Positions 7,117-7,140 of a stretch of DNA of 7,140 nucleotides are shown here, piece by piece; the first letter of the stretch is position 1; each line of letters starts with the position of its first letter. This DNA comes from CAZQIC01 sp964593555 (lineage in GTDB: Bacteria; Bacteroidota; Bacteroidia; JAFLBG01), in contig CAZQIC010000174.1 in assembly GCA_964593555.1 (NCBI GenBank), positions 1-7,140 on the forward strand, read 5' to 3'. The position numbers and the translations under genes are program-made. The notes below the pieces were generated by a model. It was not told where the DNA came from and did not search any database. It saw nothing but the letters and a program-made list of their open reading frames with translations.

Positions 7117-7140
7117 AGATTTGACTAAAAATCGGAGAAC
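7090..7140. other. Repeat-rich sequence at the break in the P-loop gene, possible mobile-element end
   Basis: The last 51 bases do not continue the kinase. They contain TCTAAAA at 7098-7104 paired with TTTTAGA at 7111-7117 around a 6-base loop, and a direct copy of CTAAAAAT at 7099-7106 and 7125-7132. Because TTTTAG at 7111-7116 can pair with either CTAAAA copy, two alternative hairpins are possible. Such motifs are common at transposon ends, but I recognise no specific insertion-sequence family, and no target-site duplication can be seen because only one side is present. AT-rich chance repeats remain possible. Confidence 0.3.

Overview
The window looks like a piece of an AT-rich Bacteroidota chromosome. 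Three things point there: a secreted protein ending in the gliding-motility-associated / type IX secretion (T9SS) type B C-terminal domain, promoter elements of the Bacteroidota form TAnnTTTG with no clear Shine-Dalgarno sequences, and several small secreted proteins of Bacteroidota style whose signal peptides end in '..AQ' or '..SQ'. The short, 742-residue PurL (the type that needs separate PurS and PurQ) fits Cytophagales/Chitinophagales/Sphingobacteriales-like lineages better than Bacteroides or Flavobacterium, which from general knowledge carry a fused PurL of about 1,200 residues. No finer placement is possible from the sequence alone.

Layout. Bases 1-98 are non-coding as far as I can see and contain an unusual C7 tract just before the first gene. 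Bases 99-2447 (+) encode a 782-residue secreted, multi-domain surface protein: signal peptide, beta-propeller-like region, four Ig/PKD-like modules, and a T9SS type B sorting domain. It converges, with 2 bp between stop codons, on a block of four minus-strand genes read from right to left: purL (6857-4629), a small secreted protein of unknown function (4613-4014, GTG start), a monofunctional peptidoglycan glycosyltransferase, mtgA (4017-3277), and a predicted outer-membrane/periplasmic protein (3211-2450). The first three are tightly packed (15 bp gap, then a 4-bp ATGA overlap) and probably form one transcript from a TAnnTTTG promoter upstream of purL. The fourth follows after 65 bp and may have its own weak promoter.

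To the right of purL, on the opposite strand, the window ends in what looks like the first 20 or so codons of a zeta-toxin-like P-loop kinase gene. Just after the Walker A motif the sequence stops resembling that family and the frame hits a stop codon. The sequence after the break is full of short direct and inverted copies of CTAAAA/TTTTAG. It could be the end of an inserted mobile element, or the gene may simply be decayed; the window ends too soon to decide.

Most of the window is ordinary housekeeping and cell-surface content. The points most worth a second look are the interrupted P-loop gene with its repeat-rich junction, the uncharacterised secreted gene translationally coupled to mtgA, and the C7 tract 18 bp upstream of the surface-protein start. 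I found no CRISPR array, tRNA, rRNA or convincing new multi-gene system.
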